From NCBI RefSeq assembly GCF_002924445.1, contig NZ_PIGG01000031.1:1-64000 (forward strand): a stretch of 64,000 nt of DNA, written 5' to 3'. Below are positions 1 through 11,722 of the stretch, one piece after another (within the stretch, counting starts at the first letter, position 1; each line of letters opens with the position of its first letter). The stretch is from Minwuia thermotolerans (GTDB lineage Bacteria; Pseudomonadota; Alphaproteobacteria; Minwuiales; Minwuiaceae). Under the pieces are notes generated by a model. It worked only from the letters and a program-made list of their open reading frames with translations, was not told where the DNA came from and made no database searches. A program made the position numbers and the translations under genes.

Positions 1-906
1 AAGGATCAGATCCCCGGCACCTCGCCGGGCTTCGGCACCGCAGCGTCGGCGGATGGCGAGCACTATCCGTATCTGTTCCCCGCGGCGGCCAGTTACTGGT
101 CGCAGGCCGGCGGCGCGGTCGAGTTCGCGCGCCAGCGCCTGGGCGGCGACCTGAAGGGCAAGAAGATCGCCTACCTGTTCTTCGACAATCCAGCCGGCCG
201 TGAGGGCCTGCCCGTCGTCCGCAAGCTGGCGGAGATGGAAGGCTTCGACCTGCAGGAGTTCCCGGTCCCCTCGCCCGGCATCGAGATGGACAACCAGGCG
301 CGCGACATCGCCCGCCGGTTCCGGGCCGATTTCGTGATAACTCACCTGTTCGGGCGCGCGCCGTCGGTGTCGATGCAGGCGCTGCGCCGCGCCGGCTACC
401 CGCTGGAGCAGGTCGTGTCCTTCGTCTGGGGCCAGTCCGAAGCTGATGTGGAGGCCGGCGGCGGCTATGCCGCCAATGTCGGCTATAACGGCATCCAGTT
501 CGCCGGGGTCGGCGACGACTTCGAAGTCCGCCGCGAGATCGAGGCCATGTACAAGGACCGGGGGCAGGATCTTCCGGCCACCTTCAACTCGACGGTGTTC
601 TACAACCGCGGCCTGCTGATCGGCGCATTGCATATCGAGGCGGTCCGCAATGCCGTCAAGGCCAATGGCGGCGGCGCCGATATCACCGGAACCCAGGTCC
701 GCGACGGCTTCCGGGCCATCAAGGACTTCTCGCTGGGCGGTCTGGTGCCCCCGCTGAATCTTGCGGGCGGCGACCATGAGGGCGGCGGCTGGGTCCGTGT
801 CTTCACGATCACCGAGAACGGCTTCGAACCGAAGACGGACTGGTTCAAGGGCTACCGCGACGTCGTCTTCGAGATGATCAAGGAAGAAGCCGCGAAGTCC
901 AACTGA
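1..906 (+). CDS. ABC transporter substrate-binding protein, branched-chain amino acid type (5' truncated)
   Basis: The reading frame is open from base 1, so the start codon and signal peptide lie outside the window; 301 residues of the C-terminal part are visible. The sequence fits a type I periplasmic binding protein of the LivK/Peripla_BP_6 family. It has a Rossmann-like strand 'GKKIAYLFFDNPAGREG', a repeated pattern of domain II helices, and a C-terminal segment ending 'GGWVRVFTI', typical of these proteins. Such proteins capture amino acids, amides or short organic acids in the periplasm for an ABC permease. The permease and ATPase genes are not in the window, so the substrate cannot be assigned. 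A strong hairpin with a T-tract follows the stop codon. Confidence 0.85.
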   Translation, partial: KDQIPGTSPGFGTAASADGEHYPYLFPAAASYWSQAGGAVEFARQRLGGDLKGKKIAYLFFDNPAGREGLPVVRKLAEMEGFDLQEFPVPSPGIEMDNQARDIARRFRADFVITHLFGRAPSVSMQALRRAGYPLEQVVSFVWGQSEADVEAGGGYAANVGYNGIQFAGVGDDFEVRREIEAMYKDRGQDLPATFNSTVFYNRGLLIGALHIEAVRNAVKANGGGADITGTQVRDGFRAIKDFSLGGLVPPLNLAGGDHEGGGWVRVFTITENGFEPKTDWFKGYRDVVFEMIKEEAAKSN

Positions 907-928
907 ACCGACGGATTCGCGACAGATT

Positions 929-962
929 GGGTCGGGCCGGCATCTGCCGGTCCGGCCCTTTT
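929..962 (+). terminator. Rho-independent terminator after the binding protein gene
   Basis: A 14-bp stem (929-942 with 945-958, two G-T wobbles) with a 2-nt loop is followed directly by TTTT. It lies 23 bases after the stop codon of the binding protein and before the convergent SCO1 gene. Confidence 0.8.
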
Positions 963-980
963 CGTTGCGCCCGGCGGACC

Positions 981-1592
981 CTAGCCGTCGACCGCCTGGC
1001 GGATGCCGGCCGCTATCGTCTCCGGCGAGGCCTGACCGTTGAAGATGGCGATATTGTCGCCGTCCGGACCCATCAGGAAGATGAAGTTGGAGTGATCCAT
1101 CAGGTAGTATTCGTCGTCCCTGTTCACCGGCGCGTAGAAGACCCGGTAGGCCCTGGCCATGGCCGCGGTCTGTTCGTCGGTGCCCCGCAGACCGACCATG
1201 CGCGGATGGAAGGCCTCCACATAGGCCGCCATCTCCTGCTGGCCGTCGCGGGCGGGGTCGATGGTGACGAAGACCGGCAGAACCTTCTCACCGGCTTCGC
1301 CGGCCAGGTCGAGGGCCACGGCCATGTCCTGAAGTTCGGTGGGGCAGACGTCCGGGCAGAAGGTGTAGCCGAAATAGATCAGCGCATGACGGCCCTGCAG
1401 CATCGCTTCCGTGACCTCGCGGCCGCGGTGGTCGGTCATGGTGAAGGGCCCGCCGATCTCGACGCCCTTCGTGACGTTGACGGCCCCGGCGACGCGCTCT
1501 CCGCTCCGGCTCTGCCAGACGATGATGGCGGAGATGCCGATGACGGCGGCGATCACCAGCACGATGAGTGCGAAGATGTGATGGCGTTGCAT
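981..1592 (-). CDS. SCO1/SenC family copper chaperone, membrane anchored
   Basis: This 203-residue protein has an N-terminal membrane anchor (about residues 7-26) and a thioredoxin-like periplasmic domain. The copper ligands of the family are all visible: the CxxxC pair Cys79 and Cys83 in 'CPDVCP', and a distal His167 in 'MDHSNF'. SCO1/SenC proteins deliver copper to the CuA site of cytochrome c oxidase or act as thiol oxidoreductases. The frame stays open much further upstream, but only the ATG at 1592 gives the short basic N-terminus followed by the membrane segment. It diverges from the SDR gene and converges on the binding protein gene. No cytochrome oxidase genes are nearby, so its client is inferred only from the family. 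Confidence 0.9.
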   Translation of the reverse strand: MQRHHIFALIVLVIAAVIGISAIIVWQSRSGERVAGAVNVTKGVEIGGPFTMTDHRGREVTEAMLQGRHALIYFGYTFCPDVCPTELQDMAVALDLAGEAGEKVLPVFVTIDPARDGQQEMAAYVEAFHPRMVGLRGTDEQTAAMARAYRVFYAPVNRDDEYYLMDHSNFIFLMGPDGDNIAIFNGQASPETIAAGIRQAVDG

Positions 1593-1689
1593 ACGGAAAC
1601 GATTACGCCGCCTCTCCGCAGGGTTCCGCGTGGCATGCGGTCGCATCGCCGCTAAGCTGGGACCACGACAGCGACAACGGGAGGAAGAC

Positions 1690-2439
1690 ATGCGGCTGGA
1701 AGGCAAGACCGCGCTGGTCACCGGCGCGGGTTCGGGGTTCGGCGAAGGTATCGCGCGGCGCTTCGCCGAGGAAGGCGCGCGCGTGCTGGTGGTCGATATC
1801 GACGCCGAGGCCGCCGGCCGGGTGGCGGACGCGATCGGACCCGCTGCGGAAGCGGTCGTTGCGGACGTTGCGGACGGCGACAGCGTGCGCAGGCTGTTCG
1901 AGCGCGCGGACGCGATCTTCGACGGCCGCCTTGACTGCCTCGTCTGCAATGCCGGCGTGCCACAGCGCAACCGGCCGATGTGGGAGATCGACGAGGCGAC
2001 CTTCGACCGGATCTACGCCGTCAACGTGAAGAGCCTCTACCACGCGGCCCGGCACGGCCTGGACCTGATGAAGGCGAATGGCGGCTCGATCATCGTCACG
2101 TCGTCGACCGCCGCGGTCCGCCCCCGCCCCGGCCTCACCTGGTACAACGGTTCCAAGGGCGCGGCGACGGTCATCGCCAAGTCCATGGCGCTGGAACTTG
2201 TGCCGATGAAGATCCGGGTCAACGCCATTCATCCGGTGATCGGCGACACGGGCATGGCGGCCGAGTTCATGGGCGGCGAGGACACGCCGGAGATCAGGGA
2301 AAAGTTCGTGTCGACGGTGCCGCTGGGGCGGATGAGCACGCCGCTCGACATCGCCAATGCCTGCCTTTTCCTCGCCTCCGACGATGCGGTCTTCATCACC
2401 GGAACCTGCATCGAGGTCGATGGCGGGCGCTGCGTCTGA
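1690..2439 (+). CDS. SDR family NAD(P)-dependent oxidoreductase
   Basis: This 249-residue classical short-chain dehydrogenase/reductase has all its key motifs: the cofactor loop TGAGSGFG (residues 11-18), NAG (87-89), catalytic Ser138/139, and YNGSK with Tyr152 and Lys156. The C-terminus 'VDGGRCV' is the usual SDR ending. The Asp36 region ('VVDIDAE') suggests a preference for NAD over NADP. Resemblance is closest to 3-ketoacyl-ACP reductase/glucose dehydrogenase-like SDRs, but the substrate cannot be assigned. The ATG at 1690 has a GGGAGGA ribosome site about 5 bases upstream. It converges with the EAL gene 17 bases away. Confidence 0.9.
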   Translation: MRLEGKTALVTGAGSGFGEGIARRFAEEGARVLVVDIDAEAAGRVADAIGPAAEAVVADVADGDSVRRLFERADAIFDGRLDCLVCNAGVPQRNRPMWEIDEATFDRIYAVNVKSLYHAARHGLDLMKANGGSIIVTSSTAAVRPRPGLTWYNGSKGAATVIAKSMALELVPMKIRVNAIHPVIGDTGMAAEFMGGEDTPEIREKFVSTVPLGRMSTPLDIANACLFLASDDAVFITGTCIEVDGGRCV

Positions 2440-2456
2440 CCGCCGCCGGCGGCTGT

Positions 2457-3221
2457 CTAACCGCCCAGTTCACGGGAGAGAGCCGCTGCCGTCGCCGGCC
2501 TGCCGAGCAGGAAGCCCTGAGCGAGATCACAACCGGCTTCCTGCAGGAACGCGCGCTGCTGCTCTGTCTCGACGCCCTCGGCCACGACGGTCATGTCAAG
2601 GTCGTGCGCCAGACGTACGGCGTTGGCGACGATCGCCCGCGAGCGAGCGTTGTCGCGCAGTCCGCTGATGAACGACCTGTCGATCTTCAGTGTGTCGAAG
2701 GGCAGCCTGTGGAGATGGGTGAAGGAGCTGAACCCGGCCCCGAAATCGTCCATCGCGAGGCGAAATCCGGCTGCGCCAAGGGCGCGAATGCCTTCTTCCG
2801 CCGCCGGATGATCCAGCGGCGCGGTTTCCGTCACTTCCAGATGGAGGCATTCGGGCGCGATCCCATGGGCGTTCAGCACCCCGGCGCACTGGGCGACGAT
2901 ATCGGACTTTGACAGCTGGATCACCGACAGGTTCACAGCCACGAACATCGACCTTCCGGCACCAGTTCGTTGCCACGCCGCCAACGAGTCGAGTGCCTGT
3001 TCCAGCATCCAGGCGCCCGGTGCATGGATCGATCCGGTCCGTTCGCTGACGGGGATGAACTCCGCCGGTTCGATGCGGCCATGCTCGGCATGGGTCCAGC
3101 GCATCAGCGCCTCGGCCCCGGCAATGACGCCATCGCTCAGGCGGCGCACCGGCTGGAAAACCGGCGAAAGTTCGCCGCGGTCCAGCGCGTGTCGGAAATC
3201 GTTTGCCAGGCTGAAGTTCAT
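2457..3221 (-). CDS. Stand-alone EAL domain protein, probable c-di-GMP phosphodiesterase
   Basis: This 254-residue protein is essentially one EAL domain. The catalytic set looks complete: E37-A38-L39 in 'AEALMRW', Asn97 in 'VNLS', the Glu in 'LEVTE' (128-132), Asp158-Asp159 in 'DDFGAGF', Lys179 in 'LKIDRSF', and 'EGVET' (215-219). Active c-di-GMP hydrolysis to pGpG is therefore likely. No sensory, membrane or GGDEF domain is attached, so its input must come from expression level or a partner protein. The ATG at 3221 places the domain start where the family usually begins; an in-frame alternative 17 codons upstream (3272) cannot be excluded. An inverted repeat (3304-3319) lies in its upstream region. 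Confidence 0.9.
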   Translation of the reverse strand: MNFSLANDFRHALDRGELSPVFQPVRRLSDGVIAGAEALMRWTHAEHGRIEPAEFIPVSERTGSIHAPGAWMLEQALDSLAAWQRTGAGRSMFVAVNLSVIQLSKSDIVAQCAGVLNAHGIAPECLHLEVTETAPLDHPAAEEGIRALGAAGFRLAMDDFGAGFSSFTHLHRLPFDTLKIDRSFISGLRDNARSRAIVANAVRLAHDLDMTVVAEGVETEQQRAFLQEAGCDLAQGFLLGRPATAAALSRELGG

Positions 3222-3303
3222 GGCGTTCGTCCCCGGTCCTTGGAACCTGCCCGGTCGGGGCCCGGCCGGCACGCCTTTCTGGGCGATGATGCTCTCACGC
3301 CGG

Positions 3304-3342
3304 TTGAATGATACTTCAAATACACTCTCGCCACGATATTTC
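3304..3342. promoter_or_regulatory. Inverted repeat and weak promoter-like elements between the EAL and small membrane protein genes
   Basis: In the 278-base divergent spacer (3222-3499), the sequence TTGAA-N6-TTCAA (3304-3319) is a perfect 5-bp inverted repeat. It overlaps a possible plus-strand -35 (TTCAAA, 3315-3320) with a -10-like TATTTC (3337-3342) spaced by 16 bases. This local AT-rich patch is the most plausible control region of the spacer. No gene is visible in the remainder of it. Confidence 0.3.
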
Positions 3343-3499
3343 CTTCGGAGGGGGTGGCATGTGAGCCGCGTATGGCCGTTCCGGCTGGCCCGGCACGAGC
3401 GTCAGGCGCTTGCATTCCGGAGCGGCGGCCACATCTAGAAAATGTCTTGCGGACCCGGCGCCGACCGCAGCCGGGTCCGCGCGATCGCGGAGGTCGAAC

Positions 3500-3736
3500 A
3501 TGGGCCCGTTCTCCTTCTGGCACTGGCTCGTCGTCGCCATCATCGCTGGCGGCCTGGCCGGTTATGTCCTGCTCCGGAGTGCCGACCGTGTCCGCGGCCG
3601 GAGCCGCCCTGACGGCGGCGCCGGGATGCGCTGGACGTGGTTTCGCGTCCCCGGCCTGATCTGCCTCGCCATCGCGGGCCTGGGCGTCGTCGCCGGCGCC
3701 GTGCTGCTCATCCATGACCATATGGGGGCGGCCTGA
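3500..3736 (+). CDS. Small two-helix membrane protein with an FSFWHW N-terminus
   Basis: A 78-residue hypothetical protein with two hydrophobic segments (about residues 9-26 and 51-71) joined by a short basic, glycine-rich loop. It starts 'MGPFSFWHWLVV', which resembles the short amphipathic start seen in TatA and in several unrelated small alphaproteobacterial membrane proteins. The second helix and the lack of a TatA-type amphipathic helix argue against it being TatA. The start has a GGAGG-like site ('cggaggtcga') about 5 bases upstream. The next gene encodes a secreted PRC-barrel-like protein, so both may act at the envelope. No function can be assigned. Confidence 0.6.
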   Translation: MGPFSFWHWLVVAIIAGGLAGYVLLRSADRVRGRSRPDGGAGMRWTWFRVPGLICLAIAGLGVVAGAVLLIHDHMGAA

Positions 3737-3787
3737 TATTCCGACCAGATCGACGTTTCGATTCTCAACAGAATGGAGAGCCATGCC

Positions 3788-4132
3788 ATGCGTCCTGCGT
3801 TCGTGTCCGCTGCGGCGATCGCCGTCGCCAGCCTGTTCGTCCTGCCGCCCGCGGGCGGCGCCGCCGCCCAGCAGCAATGCGCCGAGCCCCTTGAGCGGCA
3901 GTACGACGCGTTCAGCGCCGGCGGCGATGTTCTGGGCAAGGTGATCGCGAACGTGACCAATGAGGATGGCGAGCCGCTGACCTGGGTACTGGAAACCGAG
4001 GGGCCGGTCTTCGGCCTGGGCGGACGCAAGGCAGCGTTGCCCGGCGACGCCGTGGAGATCGCAGCGGGGCGCGCGCTGGTCCGCATCCGCGACGAGTCGG
4101 CGCTGGAGCAGTTCCCCACCTACGCCTGCTGA
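3788..4132 (+). CDS. Small secreted protein with a PRC-barrel-like domain
   Basis: A 114-residue protein with a signal peptide (hydrophobic stretch to about residue 26, cleavage near AAA-QQ). After it, the sequence 'GDVLGKVIANV' through 'FGLGGRKAALPGDAVEI' has the strand pattern of a PRC-barrel: Gly-x-Val with flanking Asp/Gly turns, then 'GLGG'-'P'. Two cysteines frame the mature protein, near its N-terminus and at the final residue, and could form a disulfide. The ATG at 3788 is preferred because it has GGAG about 10 bases upstream; an ATG at 3773 is in frame. The PRC assignment is by eye only. Confidence 0.6.
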   Translation: MRPAFVSAAAIAVASLFVLPPAGGAAAQQQCAEPLERQYDAFSAGGDVLGKVIANVTNEDGEPLTWVLETEGPVFGLGGRKAALPGDAVEIAAGRALVRIRDESALEQFPTYAC

Positions 4133-4158
4133 ACCGGTTCCCGAACCGGGCCGGCGGA

Positions 4159-5865
4159 TCACCCCGCCTCGTTCGCGTCGATGATCCGGGACTCGAGCCG
4201 GCCGGCCCGGCCGGGCCGCTCCAGGCGCACGCGCGGCCACCATTCGGGATGGTTCTCGCGTATCCAGTCCCCCATGCGTTCGGCCAGCCGGACCTCCATC
4301 ATCCAGGCATCCGACGGATTGGCCGCGGTCGCGTAGAAGTTGACGGTCTGCGCATGCTCGGTCTGCCCCTCGACCGCGACGAGCAGCAACCCGTCCTCCA
4401 TGGCGTCCTCGTCCCGGGCGACCAGTTTCTCGAACACGTCGCGCAGGTCGGCCGGCCGCGCCGCCTGATCGAGTTCGATCGCAAAGCTGCGCACGGTGGT
4501 GGAATCGATCATCGTCCAGTTCTCGAAGGGCCGCGACAGGAAGTATTTCACCGGCACGATCAGCCGCCGCTCGTCCCAGGTTTTCAGCACGATATAGGTG
4601 TAGAAGATCGATTCGACGTGCGACCAGCGATCCTCGTAGAGCACGCTGTCGCCGATGCGGATGGGTTTGGCGATGGCGACCTGCAGGCTCGCCAGGATGT
4701 TGCCGAGAATGCTCTGCCCGGCAATGCCCAGAATGACGGTCGCCACGCCCGCGGACGCCAGCAGCGACATGCCGAAGCTCTCGAAGAGCTGCAGTTTGTG
4801 AAGCAGCAGGACCGAACCGAGGACGAAGGCGACCAGCAGCACGAAACGGCGCAGGCCGTAGACATTGGTGTACAGATGCCGCCGCGCGGAATCGTCCGTG
4901 CCGTCGATTTCGCCGACATATCGCTCCGTCACCACCTCCAGCGTGGCGTCGATCGTCCTGACTACGGCAAGGGTCAGGCTGAAGATCACCAGGGCCCAGA
5001 GCAACGGATAGAGGAACAGGGTCACGGCGCTCGAGAATGACAGCGCCCAGTCGACCCCGATCAGCAGCGCCACGCTGACGAGACCGATCGCAAGCGGCGT
5101 GCGCGCCTCGTCCGAAGCGCGGCTGATCCATCCGATATGCGAATTCGCGCTCGTCCGCCCGATCACCGCCCGCAGGACCATCACCGCCGCCAGGGAAGCC
5201 AGGAACAGGACCGGCAGGGCGATCAGTTCCCACGCGCGGACGCTGGCCGTCACCGACTCCCTGAGCGGCGCCGGCAGGCTGCGTTCGAACCAGGTGGGCC
5301 CGAAGGCGGCGTTCAACTGCGGAACCATCCCGACGGTCTTGCGGCTGAATACCCAGACCGGTTCGGTATCGGCCGGCCCGATCCGGTTCAGACGGATGGG
5401 AACCGAACGGTTGTCGAGCATGAGCGAACCGAGCCTGATGCTCCGGCGCTGCTTGCCGGCGAAGGGATGGTCGGTCGACAGGCTTTCGTCCAGACCGTCC
5501 GGCCGGGTCGGCACGTCCTGCCAGTCGATCACGACGCGCCGCTCGATCACTTCGTAGAGCATGCGCGCCAGCTCGGCGCCGCGCCGGCGCTGACGGTCCG
5601 CTTCGACGCCGTTCAGGTTCAGGGCGTGAGCGGCCGCGCCGAACATGCGGCGGTCGGCGAGATCGAGAAAGGTTTCGAGCGTGCCCCGGGGCGTCTCGCG
5701 CACGAAATCCTCAGGCGGCGCGCCGAGGCCCGCATTGAGCCGCTGGGCTTCGAAGACGGTCGGCTCCGGTTCCTGGGCCGCCAGCGGCAGCGCGCAGACG
5801 AACACGATGGCCATGGCGAACAGCCGGCCCGGTGCGCTGCGGACGATCGACACGCGCTCCTCCAT
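4159..5865 (-). CDS. MscS-family mechanosensitive ion channel with large periplasmic N-terminal region
   Basis: The 568-residue protein begins with a signal-like segment ending 'ALPLAAQ' (about residues 12-31) and a periplasmic region to about residue 205. Membrane segments follow near 212-235, 258-277, 284-304 and 340-356. The pore helix TM3 lies around 365-395, and the MscS signature 'GIAGQSILGN' at 380-389 is followed by the beta domain 'KPIRIGDSV' (400-408). MscS channels release solutes on hypo-osmotic shock; long-N-terminal versions are common in Gram-negatives. The open frame runs further upstream through the tRNA-Lys gene, which is an artefact, so the ATG at 5865 was chosen. It is transcribed in the same direction as the tRNA, 119 bases downstream. 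Confidence 0.85.
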   Translation of the reverse strand: MEERVSIVRSAPGRLFAMAIVFVCALPLAAQEPEPTVFEAQRLNAGLGAPPEDFVRETPRGTLETFLDLADRRMFGAAAHALNLNGVEADRQRRRGAELARMLYEVIERRVVIDWQDVPTRPDGLDESLSTDHPFAGKQRRSIRLGSLMLDNRSVPIRLNRIGPADTEPVWVFSRKTVGMVPQLNAAFGPTWFERSLPAPLRESVTASVRAWELIALPVLFLASLAAVMVLRAVIGRTSANSHIGWISRASDEARTPLAIGLVSVALLIGVDWALSFSSAVTLFLYPLLWALVIFSLTLAVVRTIDATLEVVTERYVGEIDGTDDSARRHLYTNVYGLRRFVLLVAFVLGSVLLLHKLQLFESFGMSLLASAGVATVILGIAGQSILGNILASLQVAIAKPIRIGDSVLYEDRWSHVESIFYTYIVLKTWDERRLIVPVKYFLSRPFENWTMIDSTTVRSFAIELDQAARPADLRDVFEKLVARDEDAMEDGLLLVAVEGQTEHAQTVNFYATAANPSDAWMMEVRLAERMGDWIRENHPEWWPRVRLERPGRAGRLESRIIDANEAG

Positions 5866-5984
5866 GCGATGCAGGCGGTGGACTGGCGACCTGGCGCCGC
5901 CGCGATCCGGGGCATTTGGGAACTGGCGCGCGAATGTCGACCCCCGGGTCGATGCCGCGGGCCCGAACAGAAGGAAGGGAATAT

Positions 5985-6060
5985 TGGTGAGCCCGACAGG
6001 ATTCGAACCTGTGACCCGCTGATTAAAAGTCAGCTGCTCTACCAACTGAGCTACGGGCCC
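5985..6060 (-). tRNA. tRNA-Lys (anticodon TTT)
   Basis: A 76-base cloverleaf on the minus strand. The 5' acceptor GGGCCCG pairs with CGGGCTC (one G-T). The D-loop has AGTTGGTAGA, the anticodon loop is CTTTTAA with anticodon TTT, the T-loop is GGTTCGAATCC, and the CCA end is encoded. A good sigma-70 promoter lies about 30 bases upstream. Confidence 0.97.
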
Positions 6061-6095
6061 ACCGGGGCTGTGCGGCGCGCCGGACAGCGGCGCGG

Positions 6096-6124
6096 AACCT
6101 AGGCCGCGGTCCGCCGGCGGTCAA
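6096..6124 (-). promoter_or_regulatory. Promoter of tRNA-Lys
   Basis: On the minus strand, TTGACC (6119-6124) and TAGGTT (6096-6101) are separated by 17 bases. The predicted start is near 6089, about 30 bases before the tRNA 5' end. This is a good match to the housekeeping sigma-70 consensus. Confidence 0.6.
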
Positions 6125-6137
6125 GACGCGGCCGCGG

Positions 6138-7265
6138 TCAGAGCGGCGCGATGTCGCCCTGCGCCAGTTCGCGGCGGAACGCCGCGGCGAAATCCGCGAA
6201 CGCGCCGGCGAGGATCGCCGCCCTCATCCCGCGCATCAGTTCCTGATAGTAATGCAGGTTGTGCCAGGTCAGCAGCATGGCGGCGAGGATCTCCTTCGCC
6301 TTCACCAGGTGATGCAGATAGGCGCGGCTGTAGTCGCGGCAGGCCGGGCAGCCGCAGGCCTCGTCTAGCGGGCGCGGATCGTCGCGATGGCGGCTGTTGC
6401 GGATGTTGACCGTGCCGCGGCGGGTGAAGGCCTGTCCGTTCCGGCCCGAGCGTGTCGGTGCGACGCAATCGAACATGTCGACGCCGCGTTCGACGCCGCC
6501 GACCAGGTCGTCCGGCTTGCCGACGCCCATGAGATAGCGTGGCCGATCGGCGGGAAGCGCCGGCGCGGTGAAGTCCAGCACCCGAAACATTTCCGGCTGC
6601 CCCTCGCCCACCGCCAGGCCGCCGATGGCGTAACCCTCGAAGTCGATCGCGGTGAGCGCCTCGACCGATTCCCCGCGCAGATCCTCGAATGTGCCGCCCT
6701 GGACGATGCCGAACTGTCCGTAGCCCTCGCGGCGGCGGAAGGCCGTGCGGCAGCGCTCGGCCCAGCGCATGGACAGGCGCATGGACCGGGCGGCCGCCTC
6801 GTGGCTTGCCGGGTACTCGGTGCACTCGTCGAAGGCCATGGTGATCGTGGCGTCCAGCAGATCCTGGATTTCGGTCGAGCCCTCCGGCGTGAGGCGGACT
6901 TTCGCGCCATCGATATGGCTGGCGAAGGTCACGCCGTCCTCGTCCAGCTTGCGCAGCCCCGCCAGCGACATGACCTGGAAGCCGCCCGAGTCCGTCAGGA
7001 TCGGTCCGGGCCAGTTCATGAAGCGGTGCAGACCGCCCAGCGCGGCGACCCGCTCCGCGCCCGGCCGGAGCATCAGATGGTAGGTGTTGCCCAGGATAAT
7101 GGACGCGCCGGTCGCCTTCACCGATTCGGGCAGCATCGCCTTGACCGTCCCCGCCGTACCGACCGGCATGAAGACCGGCGTCTCGACGGGACCGTGGGCG
7201 GTCTCCAGCCGGCCCGCCCGGGCCCGGCCATCCTGCGCCTCCAGGCGGAAGCCGAAGGCGCTCAT
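6138..7265 (-). CDS. tgt: Queuine tRNA-ribosyltransferase (guanine insertion enzyme)
   Basis: The 375-residue protein is a full-length bacterial TGT. It exchanges guanine 34 in tRNAs with GUN anticodons for preQ1, the second-last block of queuosine synthesis. Visible features include the N-terminal '[16 protein letters not shown]', the substrate loop '[11 protein letters not shown]', the catalytic region '[11 protein letters not shown]', and the zinc site '[17 protein letters not shown]' (Cys-x-Cys-x2-Cys with a later His). Its ATG overlaps the TGA of queA by 4 bases, so it is translationally coupled to the enzyme that acts next on the same tRNA base. Confidence 0.97.
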   Translation of the reverse strand: MSAFGFRLEAQDGRARAGRLETAHGPVETPVFMPVGTAGTVKAMLPESVKATGASIILGNTYHLMLRPGAERVAALGGLHRFMNWPGPILTDSGGFQVMSLAGLRKLDEDGVTFASHIDGAKVRLTPEGSTEIQDLLDATITMAFDECTEYPASHEAAARSMRLSMRWAERCRTAFRRREGYGQFGIVQGGTFEDLRGESVEALTAIDFEGYAIGGLAVGEGQPEMFRVLDFTAPALPADRPRYLMGVGKPDDLVGGVERGVDMFDCVAPTRSGRNGQAFTRRGTVNIRNSRHRDDPRPLDEACGCPACRDYSRAYLHHLVKAKEILAAMLLTWHNLHYYQELMRGMRAAILAGAFADFAAAFRRELAQGDIAPL

Positions 7266-8299
7266 GGCTCGACCCGGTGCAGCAGGCAGGCGTCGCCGTA
7301 TGAATAGAAACGGTAGTCCCGCTCGATTGCTTCGGCATAGGCCGCCTTCATGCGTTCGAGGCCCGAGAAGGCCGAAACCAGCATGAAGAGCGTCGAACGC
7401 GGCAGGTGGAAATTGGTCAGCAGCATGTCGGCGGTCCGGAATCGGTGCCCGGGGGTGATAAAGATGTCCGTCGCCCCTGAAAAGGCCCGGATGTCGCCGG
7501 CCGCATCGACCGCGCTCTCCAGCAGCCGGAGCGACGTCGTGCCGACGGCGACGATGCGTCCGCCGGCGGCGCGGCCCCGGTTCAGCGCCTCGGCCGTTGT
7601 GGCGGCGATCTCCCCGACCTCCGCGTGCATGCGGTGATCGGCGGTATCGTCGGCCTTCACCGGCAGAAAGGTGCCCGCCCCGACATGCAGGGTCAGCCGG
7701 TGGACGGCAATGTCCCGCGCGGCCAGTTCCGTGAACAGGGCCTCGGTCAGGTGCAGGCCGGCGGTCGGGGCGGCGACGGCGCCCGGCCTGTCGGCCATGA
7801 CGGTCTGGTAATCGGAGAAATCCCGGACATCCACCGGGCGCTTCGAGGCGATATAGGGCGGCAGCGGCATCTCACCGGCGGCGTGCAGCGCCTGAAACAG
7901 GGCGTCGTCGGCCCGGTCGAAGCGCAGCACCACCTCCCCGCCGTCGCGCCTCTCCACCACCTCGGCGGACAGGGCGCCGCCGAATTCGATCCGGTCGCCG
8001 GGACGAAGCCGCTTCGCCGGGCGGGCAAAGGCGGCCCAGGTGCGCCCGTCGATCCGCATGTGCAGCGTCGCCTCGACCTTCGCTTCGCCGCGGCGGCCTT
8101 TCAGCCGCGCCGGAATCACGCGTGTGTCGTTGACCACCAGCATGTCGCCGGGGCGCAGCAGACCGGGCAGATCCGCGATGCGGAAATGCCCGAGACCCGC
8201 CGCGCGCACCTCCAGCAGGCGCGCGCTCTCGCGCGGCTCGGCAGGGCGCAGGGCGATGCGATCGGACGGGAGATCGAAATCGAAGAGGTCGACTTTCAA
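7262..8299 (-). CDS. queA: S-adenosylmethionine:tRNA ribosyltransferase-isomerase
   Basis: A 345-residue QueA, which transfers the ribosyl part of SAM to preQ1 in tRNA to give epoxyqueuosine. It shows the family start '[20 protein letters not shown]', the central 'GLHLTEALF' and the C-terminal '[20 protein letters not shown]'. The start codon is TTG (8297-8299): an in-frame TAG lies 21 bases upstream with no ATG or GTG between, and a GGGAA lies about 6 bases upstream. The order coaD-queA-tgt on one strand suggests a single transcript, and the 3' end overlaps tgt (ATGA). Confidence 0.97.
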   Translation of the reverse strand: MKVDLFDFDLPSDRIALRPAEPRESARLLEVRAAGLGHFRIADLPGLLRPGDMLVVNDTRVIPARLKGRRGEAKVEATLHMRIDGRTWAAFARPAKRLRPGDRIEFGGALSAEVVERRDGGEVVLRFDRADDALFQALHAAGEMPLPPYIASKRPVDVRDFSDYQTVMADRPGAVAAPTAGLHLTEALFTELAARDIAVHRLTLHVGAGTFLPVKADDTADHRMHAEVGEIAATTAEALNRGRAAGGRIVAVGTTSLRLLESAVDAAGDIRAFSGATDIFITPGHRFRTADMLLTNFHLPRSTLFMLVSAFSGLERMKAAYAEAIERDYRFYSYGDACLLHRVEP

Positions 8300-8320
8300 A
8301 TGCTTCCCGTCCCGCCTCCT

Positions 8321-8815
8321 CTAGCGGCTTTCGATCTTGTTCGAGAGCCGTTTGGCCACGGCGGGCGAAAGGAACGGCTTCACGTCGCCGCCCAGCGTGC
8401 CGATCTCCTTGATCAGCTTGGATGCGATGAACTGGTGGCTGTCGGAAGCCATCAGGAAGACCGTCTCGATGTCGGCGTTCAGCCTGAGGTTCATGCCGAC
8501 CATCTGCATTTCGTATTCGAAGTCCGAGACGGCGCGCAGGCCGCGGATGATGGCGCGGGCGCCGACCTCCTCGGCGAAATGCATCAGCAGCCCCTCGAAG
8601 GGCCGCACCTCGACCTGGCCCTCGAAACCGGCGACTTCCTGTTCGACCATCTCGACACGCTCCTCCAGCGTGAAGAGCGGTCCCTTGCCGGCGTTGATGG
8701 CGACGCCGATTACCAGCCGGTCCATCAGCCGCGCGGCGCGCCGGATGATGTCGAAATGGCCGAGATGTATCGGATCGAATGTGCCGGGATAGAGCCCGAC
8801 GATTTCACGGTTCAT
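8321..8815 (-). CDS. coaD: Phosphopantetheine adenylyltransferase
   Basis: The 164-residue protein is a full-length CoaD, which transfers AMP from ATP to 4'-phosphopantetheine in coenzyme A synthesis. It has the nucleotidylyltransferase motif 'GTFDPIHLGH' with HLGH at residues 17-20, the 'RGLRAVSDFEYEMQM' loop, and a C-terminal 'SSKLIKEIG'-like segment (here 'FIASKLIKEIG'). It lies between gyrA and queA on the same strand with gaps of 32 and 21 bases, so it probably shares their transcript. Confidence 0.97.
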   Translation of the reverse strand: MNREIVGLYPGTFDPIHLGHFDIIRRAARLMDRLVIGVAINAGKGPLFTLEERVEMVEQEVAGFEGQVEVRPFEGLLMHFAEEVGARAIIRGLRAVSDFEYEMQMVGMNLRLNADIETVFLMASDSHQFIASKLIKEIGTLGGDVKPFLSPAVAKRLSNKIESR

Positions 8816-8847
8816 GCTGGTTTGCCCCTCCCCAAGAGCGCCGGCGA

Positions 8848-11604
<2,757 letters not shown>

Positions 11605-11722
11605 TTGGATGCGTCTCCGTCCCTGTCCGGATCATGCGCGGGAGACGCCTTTCCGGCGCCTGCCGCAACGTCATCGTGACCATCACGAAACGTCAGGGAA
11701 TCAGTTAGATAGATACTTTCTT

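Noticed and set aside
3218-5233. A 671-codon minus-strand frame overlapping the MscS and small envelope genes
   Set aside because: Low-complexity Arg/Gly/Ala sequence read out of frame with the channel gene; no motif or start signal.
5866-6045. N-terminal extension of the MscS channel through the tRNA-Lys gene
   Set aside because: The first residues are a translation of the tRNA sequence, a known artefact; the signal-like segment and ATG at 5865 give a normal start.
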